Of a DNA stretch of 64,000 nt, positions 11,142 to 23,076 are shown piece by piece. The notes under the pieces were generated by a model, which searched no databases, was not told where the DNA came from, and saw nothing but the letters and a program-made list of their open reading frames with translations. Source of the stretch: Brassica napus (lineage: Eukaryota; Streptophyta; Magnoliopsida; Brassicales; Brassicaceae); contig NC_063445.1 in the NCBI RefSeq assembly GCF_020379485.1, positions 53,035,422 to 53,099,421 of the forward strand. Direction: 5' to 3'. Both the position numbers and the translations under genes were made by a program. How positions within the stretch are numbered: position 1 is the first letter of the stretch; the number at the start of each line of letters is the position of its first letter.

Positions 11142-12953
11142 ATGTCGAGTTCCGGAGGAGTTTCAATTGCAAGAACAGCGATCCGCGGTGAGAATCGGTT
11201 CTACAACCCGCCACCCATGAGGAGGATGCAGCAAGAGGCCCAATTGCAGCAGCAGTTGAGGGAGAGGCAGCAACGAGAAGGAGAAGTGGATAAGGAGCCT
11301 AAGGCTACGCAGCCGCCGCCTCGGACGAGGAAAAGTCATGGGAAGAGCAAGAATCGGGTTGTTTCCACCGGGTCTGAAGTATCCCTAGGCTCATCTGAGT
11401 CTTCCGGGTCGGGTCGGGTTCAGAGAGAAGGGTCAAACTTGGATCGGTTCTTGGAGCACACCACTCCCCTTGTCCCTGCCAGGTTTCTTCCTATGGTAAG
11501 AACACGATTTCAAAATAAATCTGGTCGACTACGTTAGAAATGTCATTTGTTGCTTATCGAACCAGAGAGATCATAGTGTTTTGTCTTAACGAAAAAGGTC
11601 ATTAGAGATTTAAATTCTAAAAGTAAAAGTTAGAAATGTCGTTTATTGCTGGCTTGAACCAGAGAGATTACTTTAGTGGAAACTTAGTATGTTTGTACTT
11701 AACAGTTTGCTGCCCTGAAAGTTAGTGTAACGTTGATTTCAATATAAAGACTCCAGTTTCATCATTGTGATTCAGTGTAGAACTCAGTGAAAGACTTCCT
11801 TTTTTTGTGCATTGCTTAATTGCTGCACTTTGTTTTCCAGAGAAGCAGAAGGGAACTTAAAACCGGTGAATCGGAGAGCAATTCATATTTTGTTCTTGAG
11901 GATCTGTGGGAGTCGTTTGCAGAGTGGAGTGCGTACGGTGCTGGTGTTCCTCTCCATATGGATGGGAGCGACTCCACCGTGCAGTACTATGTGCCTTACT
12001 TATCCGGCATTCAATTGTATGTACTAGACCCATCTAACAAACCCAGGTTAGTTTTTCAACAACTCTTCCTGTTTTTTTTTTCATTTCACAGTTTTGATTA
12101 TTTGACTTTTGTAACAGAAATATAGTTGAAGATAATGAAAGAAGCAGCCACAGTAATAGTGGTAAGACTCTGCAGAGTGAGGTGGACTTGAGTGTCAGCG
12201 AACTGAACAGAGTTAGCCTCGGAGATCAACCTGGAGAGACTGAGACCAGCAATCCTCAAGAACGGTTACTATTCGAGTACTTGGAGTATGAACCTCCCTT
12301 TGGCCGTGAACCTCTCGCTAACAAAGTAAAACTCCCTCCTAAAAAAAAGTCATCTACTTCCTTTATTTTGATTTTTTCACATTTTAACAAAGTTTTCGTA
12401 ACACCAGATATCAGATCTGGCTTCAAGATTTCCTGAGCTAATGACATACAAGAGCTGTGACCTTTCTCCATCAAGTTGGGTCTCTGTGTCATGGTATGTT
12501 TCCTGTGAACCCCTTTCTTGATTTCTTGAGATCATTATATGGTGATCTTTTACTTCATTGGTGTGTAGGTATCCGATATACAGAATACCAGTTGGTGCAA
12601 CACTACAGAACCTTGATGCCTGCTTTCTAACTTTCCACTCTCTCTCAACACCCCCACCTCCTCTAAGTAAGTAACCTTATGCTTCTAATGTTAACATTAC
12701 ATCGCCTTTTTGTCTTACAAGGTCTTGTGCATGTATAGAAGCAGGTGCCTTGGAGCCATCCGTTAAGCTACCGTTGCCTACTTTTGGACTCGCATCCTAT
12801 AAGCTCAAACTATCTGTGTGGAACCAAAACAGAGCTCAAGAGTGGCACAAGATATCTTCTTTGCAAGACGCTGCAGACAAATGGCTTAAGTGTCTGCAAG
12901 TTAATCATCCGGACTACAAATTCTTTACCTCTAACATCACACAAACGAGGTGA
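11142..12953 (+). CDS. DUF789 family protein
   Basis: Six exons (11142-11495, 11841-12046, 12118-12325, 12408-12493, 12569-12666, 12739-12953) with GT-AG introns give 388 residues. The start is the ATG opening [13 protein letters not shown]; the upstream in-frame ATG at 11079 would add an implausible hydrophobic leader from the 5' UTR. Residues 1-105 are low complexity, rich in Q, R and S. The DUF789 core follows: [12 protein letters not shown], the [15 protein letters not shown] block, [45 protein letters not shown] and [10 protein letters not shown]. The biochemical function of this plant family is unknown to me. It appears intact and is the likely counterpart of At5g49220. Confidence 0.93.
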
Positions 12954-13564
12954 AAAAAGTGAAAAGCTGCTTTGGCTCTGCTCTGATTCAAAGACACAAC
13001 CCATTTATAATATCTACTCTACTCTACTTCACGTTATAAAAACTCTCTGCTTACACCAAAGTAAAACCAAGTACGTACTGGGTAAAAGACTCTTGCGTGT
13101 TTTTCAGGCGATTTAAGAGTCTTGCTGTTTCATTACCAGAAGATGCGTTGTGAATTGTAGCCTAAGCTTTCATTTGTTCTTCTTCTGCTGAAACTAGTCT
13201 TTTGCTTTTTCCATATATAGTAGTGATGAAATTTGCGAGGAGTGATACTTGTAACGTTGAGATGCAAATCTTTTTTTGTGATACAATTTGATTGCTGGAC
13301 TGGAACACAGCTTGGCTTATATATCAATTTGTTAGAGGTTTCTAGCTTTGATCAATCTGATGAGAGGAAAATGTACTTTGATATACTGAATATGCAAATT
13401 AAGATTCCTCAAGCATATCCGATTACTGCATATATACTTTACATATTACAAACTATCTTCAAATGGGATGTTCACTATTAGGCTAATAACCAAATGGAGA
13501 CAACTGAAAGAGCTCCATTAAGTTCTAACCCGGAGTTAGCTACCGAATGATGGAAACTGAAAGT
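12954..13564. other. 3' flank of the DUF789 gene; no further gene seen
   Basis: Non-coding sequence follows the DUF789 stop codon and probably includes its 3' UTR. Short open frames lack family signatures. HRB1, expected here by Arabidopsis gene order, was not found in this stretch or in 14751-16980. Confidence 0.4.
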
Positions 13565-13756
13565 AATCCCTATGTTCAAACACTCCTAGCTACAAAAGAT
13601 AATCTTCTAAGGAGAGGAACTGATGTCAATGTACCGTCTTCCACATGTTGTCTAAGAACTGAAAGTTCTAACTATGTCTTCTTTACCTGTCCTCATGCAG
13701 TCATGCTAAGGCCGCATGGAGACAAGCTAATACTCTCACAAAGTTCAAAGTCCTAA
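13565..13756 (+). pseudogene. LINE remnant: C-terminal zf-RVT zinc-binding segment
   Basis: The translation contains ATKDNLLRRG, then a CC pair, then SSNYVFFTCPHA. This matches the layout of the cysteine-rich zf-RVT domain that follows reverse transcriptase in plant L1-type LINEs: TxDxLxxRG, C-x2-C, E-x3-H-x-FF-x-C. One cysteine of the first pair is shifted, the histidine reads Y and the usual W reads R. No reverse transcriptase precedes it, so this is a short decayed scrap. Confidence 0.6.
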
Positions 13757-14180
13757 AAATTTCATTTATTGAAGAAGATGATCAAAGTGCATAGCTCTGT
13801 TAATGTGTATGACCACTACAAGTTGTTTCCCTTTAGGATTTTATGGATATTATGGAAATCTTGTATTTTTGTTTTGTTTTGTTGATATGATTACATAAAA
13901 TTAGTATTAGTTTTGATGTATTTTTGATATTTGTTGATACCATAAATGTTTACATAAAACCCAAATATATCCCAATGTAAGGTTTTATGTAAAATTACTG
14001 ATAGAATAAAATCACATATTAACACTAGTCAACATATAACCATTTTTATACGTTTACATAGAACCTGACTCCAAATGGATATATTTGGGGTTTGAGACAA
14101 TTAGCCCTAAAAATCATATAACCATTTAACTGAGCCATTGTAATTAGTTTTGATGTAATTTTTATTTTTGTTGATATATA

Positions 14181-14750
14181 TAGGCCTGAGACTTATTATC
14201 CGAGATCCGGATTCGATCCGAAATCCGCTCCGGATCCGCTCCGAAAATAGGATATCCGGGGTGCCCGGATCCGAATCCGGATAGTAAAATCTTGGATCCG
14301 TGCAAACCGAATCCGGATCCGGATATCTTAATTTTTAGGTCCGGATATCCGGATCCGGATCCGTATTTTTAAAATACATTAATTTTTTATATTTTATTAA
14401 TATTTATATTTGATATATTAATATTTATACATTAATTAATCTTATAATATTATATTTTAGTTTTTACAATATTATAAACATATATAAATATATTTATAAA
14501 TATTTAATTTATGTATTATATTAAAAAAAAATTGTATTTTTTGTTAAAAATATTATTTTTATTTATTTTGACGGATCCGGATCCGGATCCGGATATCCGC
14601 GGATAATAGAATATCGAGACGGATATCCGAAACCCGGATATCCGGAAACCACGAATCCGGATCCGGATATTAAATCCACGGATCCGACGGATCCGGATCC
14701 GGATCCGGATACCCTAAATTTCCCGGATATCCGGATCCGTCCCAGGGCTA
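14181..14750. mobile_element. hAT-like non-autonomous element with GGATCC/GGATATCC simple repeats, 570 bp
   Basis: Perfect 8-bp direct repeats GATATATA flank the element (14173-14180 and 14751-14758). The ends TAGGCCTGAG and, in reverse complement, TAGCCCTGGG are short imperfect inverted repeats. Both subterminal zones (about 14195-14350 and 14570-14745) are built from GGATCCGGATATCC-type repeats around an AT-rich core without coding capacity. The architecture matches the other two simple-repeat hAT-like elements in this window. Confidence 0.75.
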
Positions 14751-14758
14751 GATATATA

Positions 14759-16982
14759 CACTCTAAATAGTGTAGATAGATAATTTCTTGTTTATATATA
14801 AGAATATAAACTTATACAAGTTATGGAAGTTGTATAATATATATATATATATATGAATGTTAATTGTATTCAAATCAAAAAAAAAATTGTACATTAGATC
14901 TGTCATTGTTGTTTTAAAAAGTAAGTGTAAGAACACCAAATTTAAAACTATATTTTCTACATCTTGATTCACACAAGATTGCAAAAGCATGACCATGTTT
15001 TAAATCATACCCAATAGAAAATTTATAAATAAGTGTGTACTAGGATGTTACTGCAACCCGACATAGATATGCTTGTAGGTTTGTGCCCAAAAACTCTTCC
15101 CTCAGTTTTTCAGCATTCAACATTTTTCATTCCCTCCAATATTTCTATTATTTGTTATTAACACAGTTTATTTTTTCTGTTTTTTCGATTGTATATTTAT
15201 TAAAATATTTACATTCTATACGGAATCTTAATCTAAGATTTTGTTACAAAAATGTGTGTTTGTGTCCACTTCCATTTGTTTTCTAATTTAAATGTTTTTA
15301 ATAATAATTAGAGATAATATCAAAATATATTTTCTAAAAGAGCTAACTCATCTACGTTAGATCACCGACTTCATCACAAATGTAGAAAATTTGTCGTTTA
15401 TCTAGTCGAGATCCGAAATCAATTACCTTGAAAGTGGATTTTCCAACCATTAGAAGCATAATATGATTGAGTGATCATGTTTCGATTGTTAGCTTGAATT
15501 GTTTTCTATGTGTTTTCATTACGAATGATAACAAATAAAATACCAAAATTTTTAAGAATAAGTAGGACACAAACCTCCACATGTCCAAAATATTTTAGGG
15601 CTGATTTTGTACACTGAAATTTTTGGTTGATAACAATATTGTATTACTCATTATTGCAAACTAGAATATGAAAACTCAAAGATCAACGTAACATGGTGGG
15701 AACTTGATTATTATTCAAAAGGAAACGTCAATCATTTTAAAGCTAGACATTTAATAATAAAAATGTATCACTTGATGAATATTTTTTTTTCTTTTGCAAC
15801 ATTCTAACTAAAAATGCAGGTTCAAGACTCAATAGAAATTTATAAATAAGTGGCATAGGTCTGTAATGTTTATGAATATATTTATAATTTTGGGTGTGAT
15901 GGAAACGGAATGTATATAATTTTATATTTGTATTTTTCATATAATTAAGTGATCGTGCTATAACTTATATAGTAAATGGGGGTCACATTCAAATCTGAAC
16001 CACGGAAAATTTAAATCACATCACCAATTTTAATTTTGTCTAACCGGTTTTTTTTTGTTTTTGACTAATTCATCTAACCGGTTTTGTATCCACGCAATCT
16101 GAAGGAGCTAAACACCAAGGAGAGCACTTGCAAGGATACCAACATCAATAAAAGAACGGCTGCCAAAAAAAATACAACTCTTCCAAGAACCAGTGTACAA
16201 TTTATTATACAAAGAAATGTTTTTTCGTGTATCATATTGACTCATAAATTTATATCATACCGGTCATATATCATGCCTGCAACATATGTTCACCACCATA
16301 TTTGCAACACATAAGAAATCATTAAGCATAAAAAACTGAACCAACTATCTATTGACATTTGAAGCATAATAAACAAAATCTAAAACTCCAAAATTTAATA
16401 ATATATACCAAATGGTATATTAAAAAAATATACAAACAAGTGTTAAAATCGTAACAAAAATATTAACACAAACATATCTACTATTTGGTTATGTTTATCC
16501 AAAGAATATATTTAAAGATATGATATATATTATATAATTAAATCAAATGAATTTTAAGTTACTTAATACTTTAAGATACCAACATTATATATTTAGATTA
16601 GTTAGACTATAAAAAAATATTATATAAAAAATATTGTTAGAATAAAATTAATTAATATTAAATTCATAGATGATTATTTTTACTTAAAATATTAAATTTT
16701 CTATAATATGGATGATTACCAATATTTTTATTGAATTTTTTTTCAAACAAGTATTTCATAATTTTAAAATAAATAAATACTCACCAAGATAACCAAAAAT
16801 GTTATTAAATGAGAGACGAGTTACATACTATATTATTTTGGTTGCTTGAATATTCAAGAGCAATATTTTAATCAACATTTTAACAAATAACCCGACTTTA
16901 AATTTAATCTACTAAAATGGAATAGACACCCGTGTGGACGGGTTTAATGTTTTGTTTTCTATTATTTGTTACTAACAAATTA
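14759..16982. other. AT-rich intergenic region; possible Helitron-like end near 16900-16945
   Basis: No gene is recognised. Around 16928-16941 a hairpin-forming CCCGTGTGGACGGG lies on the plus strand, preceded by AATCTACTAAAATGG. In reverse complement this resembles a degraded Helitron 3' end (hairpin followed by a short tail), but a clean CTAG end is missing. The sequence at about 15215-15320 resembles 29635-29735 upstream of APRR4, so it may be another dispersed repeat. Confidence 0.35.
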
Positions 16983-16987
16983 GGTTT

Positions 16988-17262
16988 CGTTATAAATCAA
17001 TTGGTTGATGTCCATAACCGGCACATTTCATAACCGGCCCAAATCCTAGAGAGAGAGGCGGCGGCCGCGGCATGGAGAGAGAGGGAAAGTCGGCTAGAGA
17101 CTTTCCATTCTTCTAGTTTTTCTATTTCATCTATGTCTATGATTTTTAATCTTTCCATTTATGTATTTCCATTAATCTCTCAGATAACTCTTATATAAAG
17201 GGATCTCTTATTCATTAATAAAACATAGAAATATTCAGACCTAAAACCTTCGTTTTACAACA
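16988..17262 (+). repeat. 5' LTR of the Copia element
   Basis: This 275-bp repeat ends TTTTACAACA. It starts CGTTATAAATC, where the 3' LTR has TGTTATAAATC, so the canonical TG has mutated to CG. A TATA box TATATAAAG lies at 17192-17200. Directly after it, CGTTATCAGCACG is the probable primer-binding region. It lacks about 24 bp present in the 3' LTR. Confidence 0.88.
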
Positions 17263-18043
17263 CGTTATCAGCACGATAGTCTCTAACACCCTGACCCTAA
17301 AACCAAACCCCTAAAACCCTAAACAAAAAGAATCTACCTCGGAACTTCAAAGAGGTCGTTCTCCCAAACACTACAAGAAAACAGGGGGATTCTGATGGCC
17401 GAAATCGTCGGAAATTCGTCGGAATAGACCGATTCCGACGAATTTCCGACGAACCCGTCCGTCGGTATCGTTTCGTCGGAAAAAAAAAATTCGTCGAAAT
17501 TTCGTCAGAACTTCCGACGACTTTCTGACGAATACCGAGAAACGTCATTCTGACGAACTTCTGACGATATTACGATGCGGATACACGAGACCAGAGTTCA
17601 TCGGAAAAACTACGTACCGACGGAGAACGTTCGTCGGACAATTCCGACGTAGAGTGTTCCTCGGTGTATTCCGACGGACATATATCCGTCGGAATTTACC
17701 GACGGACAACGGTCGTCGGAATATACCGACGAACCTCGTTCGTCGGTATATTCCGACGGAAATGTGGTTTGTCGGTAAATTCCGACTGATATATGTCCGT
17801 CGGTATATTTCGATGACCATTGTCCGTCGGTATATACCCATTTTTTTTTACAAATTAATTTTGCATTTTAATATATTTTTTGATATTAATAAATTAAAAA
17901 AATCAGAAATTTAAAAATAATAATATTATAAAATTTAAATTCATAAAAACCGAAATAGGAAAAAAACATCCATAAAGTTTAAAATTCATACAAACCGAAA
18001 TAGAAAAAAAAACATTCCGAAAGTTTTAAAAAGCCGAAATAAA

Positions 18044-20217
18044 CTAAGATGAACTCGAAGACATCAAACGATCTAGCTTCTGCATAATCTCGGTGTTGAA
18101 CTTCTTCTGGGATGCCAACTCAGCAAGGATAGTGGCATTCTCCGAACGGATAGTGGCATTCTCCGAAAGGATAGTGGTGTTCTGCTCCTCCAATGCCCCA
18201 ATCCGTTCATCTTTGTCATGTAGCTCCTCGAGAATCATGGGATCGGCATACGGAGCTTGCGAAGAAGATGCCGGATACGAAGAAGCACGACGGGCCAACC
18301 CAACTAAACGGCCTCCTTTCCTTTTAGGAACCGTCTACAAAAATATTTAAAGTAAGTAAATAGGGACAAGTATGTAATCGACATTATAAAAAAAAAATAT
18401 TAATAAAAAAAATTACCTTTTCAACCATCTCATTTATTTGCAATAGAGACAGGTTGGTTGAAGCTTCGGTGGAGTCGCCGTCATCAGAGATAGGCTGAGA
18501 TTGGGAAACTATTTCAGCTTTGGGAAACTATTTCAGCTTCCACCAAATCAACTACACCTTTGATCACGGGGTCCTGAATTTGACCCGTCGTCTTGTTAGT
18601 GTGAGCCACCTTAATGAGTTGGAGACGATCAACGGGAGTACCGTCATTTGCTTTGATCTAAAAAAACCGCTATTATTAGCCAAGAAATATATAAAATATT
18701 TATTTAAAAAATATAAAGATAAATAATAATAAAAAACTTACAAGTTCATCCTCCTTAGTAGACATAGAGCAAGCGCCGAGGTTGTGCACATACATACCTT
18801 TCCCGCCACGATCGCTCTTCCAGTTCCTGGAGTTCCTAGAAGACGTCTCTGCAGTTTCGTCCTTCTCCCAATGAGCTATCAACTGCTCCCACACCGTCCC
18901 GTTGATGAACCGTGGCTTCTTGTTCTTCTGCCAAACTGTCTTCCACGCGTTTATCTGCTTTGTGTAAGAGTCCATGGCCTTTTCGTTGAATTTCTTACGG
19001 ACTGTTTCCGTAAGATCGGAGTGCCAGTTGAACTCTTGCTACAAAACAAACACAATTTAATAAGTAAATATATTTAAAAAAATGTAAAAACTTTAAAAAA
19101 AATGAAGAGTTACTATACCGCAAACTGATGAAACCACAACTCTCGTTCATCGTTAGGGATCACACTCCACTTTGGATATCCAAAACGGAGCATGGAGTAC
19201 ATCATCTGGTTGATGCTCCGGCTAATGCCATTTTTCGACTTGGTGAACCTGTAAAAAAAATACAAGTTAGCAAGTTAATTAAAGGAAAAAATATAACGGT
19301 ACAAATAAAAAAAATACTAACCAAGTGCTATGGCCTCGTCGTGGGTTGGGTTGGAGAAACGGGAGATGCTCTCGACCTGGTTGTTGAACCAATAGATGAA
19401 CCGGCATGACCCCCGGATCCTGTTGAGCAGCAGCGTGAGGGGCAGCGTGAGGGGCAGAGGGAGCTGGAGCGGGAATATATGCGGGAACCGAGTCATGAGA
19501 CGATCCCGATGCACGGGAACTGCTCACCGAACTACGTCGAAGACGGGCTGCGGGGCGGGCTTCATCCTCGGCCCTAAAAAAAACAAATTAATACATCGAA
19601 CATATTTTCAAATCATTTCTATTTTTAATGTTTTCATTTATATATTAACAAAAGGTTTTATAAACGTTTTAAAAAAAACTATTAAACCTTTTATATATAT
19701 ATATATGTATACAAAATTATAAAAAAATTATAAATATACAAAAATGTTGTTAAAAATTTATAAATGAAGAAAAATGTTGTTAAATATTTATATTTTTTTT
19801 AAAAAATGTTTTATTATACATAGTTTATTAGTGGAAACTTATAAAAACTTTTAAAAAATTTTAAAATTTTTATTTTACATGATTTACATATATATATATG
19901 TATACAAAATTATAAAAAATTTATAAATATAGAAAAATGTTGTTAAATATTTTTAAAAAATTTTAAAAACGTTTTATTATATATATTTCATTACTGGAAA
20001 CTTGAAAAACGTTTTTAAAAATGAAAAAAACGTTTTAAAAAATCAAAAAACGTTTTTAAAAATAAAAAAATGTTCCAAAAAAAACTAAAACAACAATCCA
20101 AACAACAATCCTAACTTATATATCCTAAACTATCAATCAAACAAGCTAAAATCCGAGATCTAACATCCAAAACCCTAAACAATTGAGATTAAAGAAGGTT
20201 TGGGATGATTCTTACAT
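18044..20217 (-). pseudogene. CACTA TNP1-like protein (plant Ptta/En/Spm transposase family), frameshifted
   Basis: Read on the minus strand, the exons are an untranslated exon ending at 20216, then 19322-19573, 19119-19248, 18742-19038, 18417-18657 and 18044-18334. The start codon is split: AT at 20217-20216, G at 19573, giving MAEDEARPA. A proline/alanine-rich segment is followed by the conserved WFHQFAQEFNW, AWKTVWQKNKK and HWEKDETAETSS blocks. The last exon holds a coiled-coil-like heptad stretch (ENATIRSENATILAEL). A perfect 19-bp tandem duplication (18502-18539) in the fifth exon shifts the frame and brings a TGA, so this copy is broken. The family is thought to bind subterminal repeats and assist TNP2. 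Confidence 0.8.
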
Positions 20218-20529
20218 GATTTAGGGTTTGGGGGAGGAATCGCCGGTGTAGAGGGATGAATCGCCGGTGTAGAGAGAGGAATCGCCGGTGAATCACCGGT
20301 GGAGAGAGGAATTTAGAGAGAGAGATGCAGAGATAACGAAGAAAGAAGAAGGAGGAGGGTTATTATATCAGACGATTCCGACGGACACGGGGTCGTCGGT
20401 ATTTCGTCGGTATAATTAAAATATACCAAATGCCAATTCGCGAAAATTTTCAAGCGGTTGTTAAGTTTTTATAAGCATAATTGTTAAATATAAAAATAAA
20501 TTAAATTGTAAAAATATAATATACCTGCA

Positions 20530-22581
20530 ATTGTTTCATGAACATTACGTGGCAATAATGCTGAAAAAAGCAAACGGAAGGAGGCGCTGCATAATTACAT
20601 GACAATCATGACTCTTCAAGCCAGTAAACTTTCCTTCGCTTCTATCAACGCAGTTCCCCAAATTTGATGCATATCCGTCAGGAAATTTCACTTTATCTGT
20701 AATCCAATCAAAGAACTCTTCTTTTCTAGCACTATCTAGCCGATAAATGGGAAAAAGGGGCCGTACCGTTCTCATCAACGTGAAGTTCAGAACGATCACA
20801 AATATCGACTAAATCCAACCTTGACTTCAAATTATCCTTCGTTTTACCTTGGATGTTAAGGACTGTGTTCATCAGATTATCGAAAAAGTTCTTCTCAATA
20901 TGCATGACATCTAAATTATGCCGCCATAGATGACTCTCCCAATATGGCAGATCCCAGAAAATACTCTTTTTGTGCCAGTTATGTAGCTCTCCAACTGCAT
21001 TGACTCGAATGTTTTCATGTCCACCTACATCTGGCGTCCTTTCTGCATCAAAATACCTAAACTGCTTCAACAAATCTTTCCCACTAACTTCCTCAGGTGG
21101 ACCATCAAACACCTGCTTGTTCTTCGTAAACGAAGTCTTACTCCTGCGGTATGGATGATCAGGTGGTAGAAATCGTCTGTGACAGTCAAACCAACACGTT
21201 TTCCTTCCTTTCTTTAGTTGGAAAGCATCTGTGTCATCTTGACAATATGGACATGATAGCTTCCCATGTGTTGTCCATCCAGATAACATACCATATGCTG
21301 GAAAGTCACTTATTGTCCACATAAGTACTGCCCACATCTGAAAGTTTTCTTTGGGCGAAACATCGTATGTCTCAAAACCGTGTGCCCATAGTTGTTGCAA
21401 CTCATATATTAGTGGTTGAAGAAACACATCTAGTGATCTTTTAGGATGATCTGGCCCGGGGACGAGAATTGAGAGAAACAAAACTCTCGTCGCATGCACA
21501 AGCTCGGCCGTAAGTTGTACGGTGTCACAATAACTGGCCATAGAGAATACTGCCTTCCATGCTTTCCAAATGGGCTGAAACCATCAGTAGATAATCCAAG
21601 ATAAACATTTCTTCTCTCTTCCGCAAATTCTGGATATGTTGACTGGAAATGTTTCCAAGGCTTTGCATCTGAAGGATGTCTAATCTCACCATTTGTGGAA
21701 TGCTCTGCATGCCATCTCATTGCTTTTGCTGTGCGTTCACACTGATACAACCTCTTCAATCTTTCCGTCAAAGGCAAATACCACATTCTTTTGAATGGGA
21801 TCGGAACTCTTCCCCTCGTCTCCTGATAACGAGGTTTCCCACAAAATTTGCATACATTCCGTGTCTCATCCGCTCTCCAGTAGATCATGCAGTTGTCAAT
21901 ACATACATCTATCACTTCATACGGTAGTTGAAGACCTGCAACAAGTTTCTGAACCTCGTAGTATGAACCCGGTGCAAGGTTATCCTCAGGTAGAATACCT
22001 TTGAAAAAATCAGTAATCGCATCCATACATTCTTCAGCCAAATTATAGTCTGTCTTAATACCCATTAATCTAGTTGCAGATGATAAGACTGAATGACCAT
22101 CTCTACAATTTTGATACAAAGGTTGCTTTCCTGCATCCAACATGTCAAAAAATCTCCTAGATTCGGGGTTTGGTTCTTCCCCTCTGTAATGATCATGTAC
22201 CATCTGCTCAGTACCTACATCATAATCTATATCCTTTCTAGATTCTTCTAACCTAATATCAGGCTGAGGTTCACTAACAGGCTGAGGTTCGCTAGTACTA
22301 CCATATTCATAACCAGTTTCCCCATGAAGGTACCAAACTTTATAATTACGTGAAAACCCTTTCATATACAAATGAGTCCAAACATCAAATTCTTTTATAA
22401 CCTTATTATTATTGCAAGAAGAGCAGGGACATCTTAACATACCACTTTTTGCATCCGGTTGCTGTTGAACAAGCCTCATGAATTCTCCAATCCCTTGAAC
22501 GTATTCTTCCGTAAGCAAATTGGTGTTCGGATCCAAATGAGGTTTATCCATCCACGAACGATAATAAACTTCTGAAGACAT
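20530..22581 (-). pseudogene. CACTA TNP2-type transposase, frameshifted and 3'-truncated
   Basis: The start is the ATG at 22579-22581 (MSSEVYYRSWMDKP). The N-terminal transposase-associated zinc-binding domain is present (CPCSSCNNN, VWTHLYMKGF). The tnp2 catalytic domain follows, with CKFCGKPRY, LSTDGFSPFG, MWTISDFPAYGMLSGW, SCPYCQDDT, WHKKSIFWDLPYW and DVMHIEKNFFDNL. Frame changes near 21470 and 20770 break the frame. The protein then stops after MQRLLPFAF, where the related copy at 37127 continues with DUF4218 and DUF4216 regions. It cannot supply transposase. Confidence 0.88.
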
Positions 22582-23076
22582 GATTTTCACGGAATTGTTA
22601 TGACTAAAGAGAATGAAGAGAGAATGAAGTGTGAATGAGTTGAATGAGGAGGGGTTGTATTTATAGGAACGGACCTCCAACGACTTTCTGACGAAATTCC
22701 GACGGATGTAAAGCAGTCCGTCGGAATTCCGTCGGTATTGTCCAATCTCAAACGGCTATACAACGGTCATATATATTTGTCGGCAACGGTCACATGGTTC
22801 GTCGGAATTCCGTCGGAAAATACCGACGGAGTTCCGACGACTTTGCTGTTAATCGTAATGTCGTCAGAAATTCGTCGGAATATACCGACGAACTTCCGAC
22901 GACTACAACGGTTACATTTTTTATCGGAATGTCGTCGAAAAGTCGTCGGAAAATTCCGACGACTTAATTTTTTTGGATTTGGTCGGAAATTTGTCAGTAT
23001 TCCGTCACAAATGTCCGACGACCTTGGTGTCCGTCGGAACCTCCGTCAGAATTCGGTGTGTTTTCTTGTAGTGAAA

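Larger units (their letters stand above)
17369..23073 (-). mobile_element. CACTA (En/Spm) transposon, 5.7 kb, nested in the Copia element
   Basis: The termini CACTACAAGAAAACA (from 17369) and TGTTTTCTTGTAGTG (to 23073) are inverted repeats. The 3-bp duplication AAA (17366-17368 and 23074-23076) is the size expected for CACTA. The subterminal zones (17390-17840 and 22680-23060) are dense in short CGTCGGAA/TTCCGACG motifs in both orientations, the usual transposase-binding layout. Two minus-strand genes lie inside: a TNP2-type transposase and a TNP1/Ptta-type protein. Both are damaged, so the copy is probably not autonomous. Confidence 0.93.
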
